Source: Azospirillum oryzae
Lineage (GTDB): Bacteria > Pseudomonadota > Alphaproteobacteria > Azospirillales > Azospirillaceae
DNA length: 43,325 bases
Direction of reading: 5' to 3'
Assembly: GCF_008364795.1 (NCBI RefSeq)
Contig: NZ_VTTM01000021.1
Span: 1-43,325, forward strand
In this document: one piece after another, positions 40,945 to 43,325 of the stretch
How the letters are laid out: every line of letters begins with the position of its first letter
How positions within the stretch are numbered: the first letter of the stretch is position 1
Notes under the pieces: model-generated
Database searches by the model: none
What the model was told of the DNA's origin: nothing
The model's input: the letters and a program-made list of their open reading frames with translations, nothing else
Position numbers and translations under genes: made by a program

Positions 40945-41190
40945 TCATGATTTCTTTTCTCGATAATGTGCCATGGCTTTATCCCATCGGACGCCCAGCC
41001 ACGCGGATTGCACCACCCCCGGATCGCTCTGCCGACCGCGCGCATCATCTCATGCCCTTATTTCATGACATTTCTCCAACACATTATCCCCTCCATCCCC
41101 CCTGTGTTTCCCGCGCCACGCCGGCCGGCTTTCCGTCATGGCAGGCTTCGCACCCGCCACATGTCGCAAAGACAGGGCAGAAAGTCATGA
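40945..41190. repeat. Further TCATGA boxes upstream of the RHH-like gene
   Basis: TCATGA at 40945-40950, 41063-41068 and 41185-41190, the last 59 bases before the start at 41249. Steps between them are irregular. They may be operators for the RHH-like product (inference). Confidence 0.5.
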
Positions 41191-41248
41191 TATTGCTTCA
41201 TGGCTTATCCAGCCGGCCCAAGCCGGTGCCGCCCTGACCGGAGTGCCC

Positions 41249-41653
41249 ATGTCGACCGAAAGCCCCGCCAAGCCCCCCCTGAAGCCTGCGGCCAAGCCGG
41301 CCCGTCCTCCGCTGGGCGGGATCGGAATCGGCGGGCTGGGGGCGGACGATGTCGACCCGATCCGCCAATATGGATTGAGCAAGGGCTTCCTGCCGACCGA
41401 GACGGAGCCGTCCGCGGCTCCCTCCCATCCGCAGGCCCCCACTCCGCAGCCCCAGCCGGCGCCGGCCCCCACCATCGTCCGTCCGGCGCCGACCCGGCCG
41501 TGGCAGGCGATGCTGCCGGACTATCTGGTGGAGGAGCTGCGGCAGGCCGCCGCACGTGAAGGCACCGCCCAGAAGGTGATCGTGCTGAAGGCCCTGCGGC
41601 AGGCCGGCTTCCGGATCGACGACATCGACCTGCAGGACCTGCGGCGGCGCTGA
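41249..41653 (+). CDS. Small protein with Pro/Ala-rich N-terminus and ribbon-helix-helix-like C-terminus
   Basis: 134 residues from ATG 41249, with GGAG six bases upstream. Residues 1-85 are low-complexity and rich in Pro, Ala and Lys (KPPLKPAAKPARPP). The last 50 residues (MLPDYLVEELRQAAAREGT, then QKVIVLKALRQAGF) fit an RHH fold: a short beta strand followed by two helices. Small RHH proteins paired with orphan ParA ATPases act as centromere binders (ParG/omega type) or VirC2-like relaxosome factors. The ParA-like gene lies 3 kb upstream with the STAND module between. DNA-binding to the TCATGA arrays is proposed, not shown. Confidence 0.68.
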   Translation: MSTESPAKPPLKPAAKPARPPLGGIGIGGLGADDVDPIRQYGLSKGFLPTETEPSAAPSHPQAPTPQPQPAPAPTIVRPAPTRPWQAMLPDYLVEELRQAAAREGTAQKVIVLKALRQAGFRIDDIDLQDLRRR

Positions 41654-41780
41654 GCCTGCCCCAGGAAACGCACAAGTGCGGCCGAAGGGACGGTTTGACT
41701 CTCCTTAAGGAGCCGTCTATGCCCTACCCGCGCTCTGCTCCTGCTCCAAACCGATTGCAGACCACCAGCGACGACGAGAG

Positions 41781-43220
41781 ATGAAGGCAAACATCACCCA
41801 GGCCGCCCCGGCGCCATCCTCCCCGGCAGCCTCGCCCCTTCAGGCCTCGCCCCGTCCGGTGTCTGCCGTCCCGACACCTGCTCCGGCACCTGCCCAGCCT
41901 CAGGGTTCCCACGGCCTCAGCATCGACATGCTGGAACGGATGCTGGAGCAGCAGCCCAACGACCCCAATGTGTGGAGCGCGCTGGGCGCCCTGCTGCGGC
42001 AGGCCGGCAAGCCGGAGGCGGCGATCGCCTGCCAGCGGCGCGCGCTGGAGTTCGACCAGCGCCATGTCGGCGCCTGGACCAATCTGGGCAACGTGCTGGG
42101 CGACGTGGAACGCTATGACGAGGCCATCGCCGCGCAGGAGCATGCGGTGGTGCTGTCGGGCGGCAATGCCAGCCTGCTGTCCAATCTGGTGGTGGCGCTG
42201 CGCCACGGCTGCCGGTTCAACCGCGCGCTGGAGATCCTGGACGTCGCCCTGCGCGCCAAGCCCAACGATCCGTCGCTGCGGTGGGACCGCGCCCTGACGC
42301 TGCTGCAGGTCGGCCGCTATGCCGAGGGCTTCCGCGACTACGACTCCCGCCTGTCGCTGCCCGCCTATCAGAACCGCATCGCCGAAGGGCCGATGTGGGA
42401 CGGCGGGCCGCTGAACGGCAAGACCATCCTGCTGACCACCGAACAGGGCTTCGGCGACGTGCTGCTGACCGCGCGCTATGTGCCGATGGTCAAGGCGCGC
42501 GGCGGCCGGGTCCTGATGGAATGCCATCCGGAACTGCAGCGGCTGCTGTCCGGGCTGGAGGGCATCGACGGTTTCGTGCGCGCCGGCACCGCCTACCCGG
42601 CCTACGACGTCCATTGCCCGCTGATGAGCCTGCCGCACCGGCTGGGCACGACCATCGAGACGGTGCCGCCGCCCACCCGCCTGACCGTTCCGGCCGAAGC
42701 GCGCGAGAAGGCCGCCCGGCTGGTGCCCGGCAATGACGGCACGGTCAAGGTCGGCATCATCTGGTCCGGCCGCGTCACCTTCAAGGACAACGCGCGCCGC
42801 GCCACCACGCTCAGCCGCTTCCTGCGCTTCCTCGACGTGCCGAAGGTGCGGTTCTACAGCATCCAGAAGGGACCGCCGGAGGCGGAGCTGGCGACACTCG
42901 GCACCTCGACCCTCATCACGCCGCTGGGGCCGCATTTCAACGACTTCGCCGACACCGCGGCGGTGCTGGAACGGCTCGATCTGGTGATCATGACCGACAG
43001 CTCGGTGGCGCATCTGGCCGGCTCGCTCGGCCGCCCGGTGTGGAACCTGCTGCAGTTCATGCCCTATTGGGTCTATGGCGACGGCGGGGGCGATAAGGGC
43101 GACACCACCCCCTGGTATCCGTCGATGCGGCTGTTCCGCCAGACCACGCCCGGCGACTGGGACAGCGTGTTCGCCGCCGCCGAACAGGCCCTGCGTCAGG
43201 TGGTGGCGCTCAGGACCTGA
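41781..43220 (+). CDS. TPR protein with heptosyltransferase-like (GT9-type) domain
   Basis: 479 residues from ATG 41781 preceded by GAGAG. Residues 1-45 are Pro/Ala/Ser-rich. Residues about 50-185 form about four TPRs (ALGALLRQAGKPEAAIACQR). The GT9-like domain follows with ILLTTEQGFGDVLLTARYVP near 215, VKVGIIWSGRVTFKDN near 325 and IMTDSSVAHLAGSLG near 400, where Ser replaces the Thr of the paralogues' DTSVAHLAG. It is clearly diverged from the copies at 5926 and 33053 and shares no identical tract. Likely transfers a sugar in the same or a related glycan. The preceding gap (41654-41780) holds a 12-bp palindrome CTCCTTAAGGAG at 41701. Confidence 0.85.
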   Translation: MKANITQAAPAPSSPAASPLQASPRPVSAVPTPAPAPAQPQGSHGLSIDMLERMLEQQPNDPNVWSALGALLRQAGKPEAAIACQRRALEFDQRHVGAWTNLGNVLGDVERYDEAIAAQEHAVVLSGGNASLLSNLVVALRHGCRFNRALEILDVALRAKPNDPSLRWDRALTLLQVGRYAEGFRDYDSRLSLPAYQNRIAEGPMWDGGPLNGKTILLTTEQGFGDVLLTARYVPMVKARGGRVLMECHPELQRLLSGLEGIDGFVRAGTAYPAYDVHCPLMSLPHRLGTTIETVPPPTRLTVPAEAREKAARLVPGNDGTVKVGIIWSGRVTFKDNARRATTLSRFLRFLDVPKVRFYSIQKGPPEAELATLGTSTLITPLGPHFNDFADTAAVLERLDLVIMTDSSVAHLAGSLGRPVWNLLQFMPYWVYGDGGGDKGDTTPWYPSMRLFRQTTPGDWDSVFAAAEQALRQVVALRT

Positions 43221-43257
43221 CGGCGGGGCTGCGGTGATGCGGGTCGCTTAAGAGCGC

Positions 43258-43325
43258 CTAACAGAACCATCTCTGGACGAATCGCCAGCAGATGAGGCTT
43301 GCGGCGATATGATGGAAGGCGGTGA
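43258..43325 (-). mobile_element. C-terminal end of an IS5-type transposase (runs off right edge)
   Basis: Minus-strand codons from the right edge read TAFHHIAASLICWRFVQRWFC and stop (TAG, complement of 43258-43260). This resembles the C-terminal tail of IS5-group transposases (an AFHHIAASLI-type ending), from memory. The end of the insertion sequence probably lies within about 43230-43260, just after the TPR-GT9 gene. Only 22 codons are visible, so the family call is tentative. Confidence 0.6.

Larger units (their letters stand above)
40616..41248. other. 633-bp non-coding, AT-richer region with TCATGA boxes
   Basis: No gene is supported: the open frames at 40749 and 40966 have atypical composition and no ribosome site or recognised domain. 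It contains the 17-bp palindrome at 40709-40751 and further TCATGA boxes at 40945, 41063 and 41185. It lies between the STAND gene and the RHH-like gene and may hold partition or regulatory sites, or the scar of an insertion. Confidence 0.55.

Noticed and set aside
40749..41237. 162-residue open frame downstream of the STAND gene
   Set aside because: No ribosome site, Pro/His-rich atypical codon use, starts inside the right arm of the palindrome.
41688..41717. GACGG...CTCCTTAAGGAG...CCGTC hairpin as a terminator for the RHH-like gene
   Set aside because: No U-tract follows the stem; recorded only as a palindrome.
1..43325. tRNA, rRNA or known riboswitch
   Set aside because: I looked in the larger intergenic regions and saw no cloverleaf with a TTCGA-type T loop, rRNA core or riboswitch core; the 29682-29764 cloverleaf lacks tRNA invariant positions.

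Overview
The window is very GC-rich DNA with strong third-position G/C bias, and its families (TPR-glycosyltransferase fusions, a VirC1-like ParA ATPase, DUF6165, FkbM methyltransferases) fit an alphaproteobacterium of the Rhodospirillales, most likely Azospirillum or a close relative. That placement is inferred from gene content and codon use. It is a large cell-surface glycan region followed by a small replicon-maintenance / conflict-type region.

Layout. (1) 1-5288, minus: the first 1,762 codons of a giant repeat protein made almost entirely of 26-residue units, each carrying one RTX-like GGxGxDxUx nonapeptide; it runs off the left edge. (2) 5926-13110, plus: a TPR / heptosyltransferase-like / DUF6165 fusion, a TPR-methyltransferase and two GT2 glycosyltransferases. 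(3) 13124-23284, minus: a nine-gene probable operon that reads (right to left) FkbM methyltransferase, rfbF, rfbG, rfbH, an SDR reductase, an RfbE-like 2-epimerase, a GT4-like transferase, a TPR-GT2 transferase and an RfbJ/RfbS-like SDR. This is a CDP-3,6-dideoxyhexose (paratose/tyvelose/abequose type) pathway with its transferases. (4) 23518-27449, plus: asparagine synthetase and a GT-C-like membrane protein, closed by a bidirectional terminator. (5) 27519-32881, minus: GtrB-like polyprenyl-phosphate glycosyltransferase, LPG-synthase-type membrane protein, two methyltransferases and a GT4, with two elaborate palindromic elements between genes. (6) 33053-37234: a second TPR-GT9 gene sharing a nearly identical tract with the first, a convergent FkbM gene and a TPR-glycosyltransferase. 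(7) 37419-41653: VirC1-like ParA, a two-gene membrane protein plus STAND NTPase module with near-identical TPRs, and a small ribbon-helix-helix-like protein, all separated by TCATGA-rich palindromic intergenic DNA. (8) 41781-43220: a third TPR-GT9 gene, then the C-terminal end of an IS5-type transposase at the right edge.

How it may work together. The rfb genes make an activated dideoxy sugar. The GT2/GT4/GT9-like transferases and methyltransferases would build and cap an O-antigen, exopolysaccharide or glycoprotein glycan. The Thr-rich repeat protein next to TPR-glycosyltransferases is a plausible secreted or surface-layer-type substrate, which is inference. The most novel-looking parts are the 26-residue RTX-like solenoid, the membrane/STAND pair lying between a ParA and an RHH protein, and the TCATGA arrays that surround that region.
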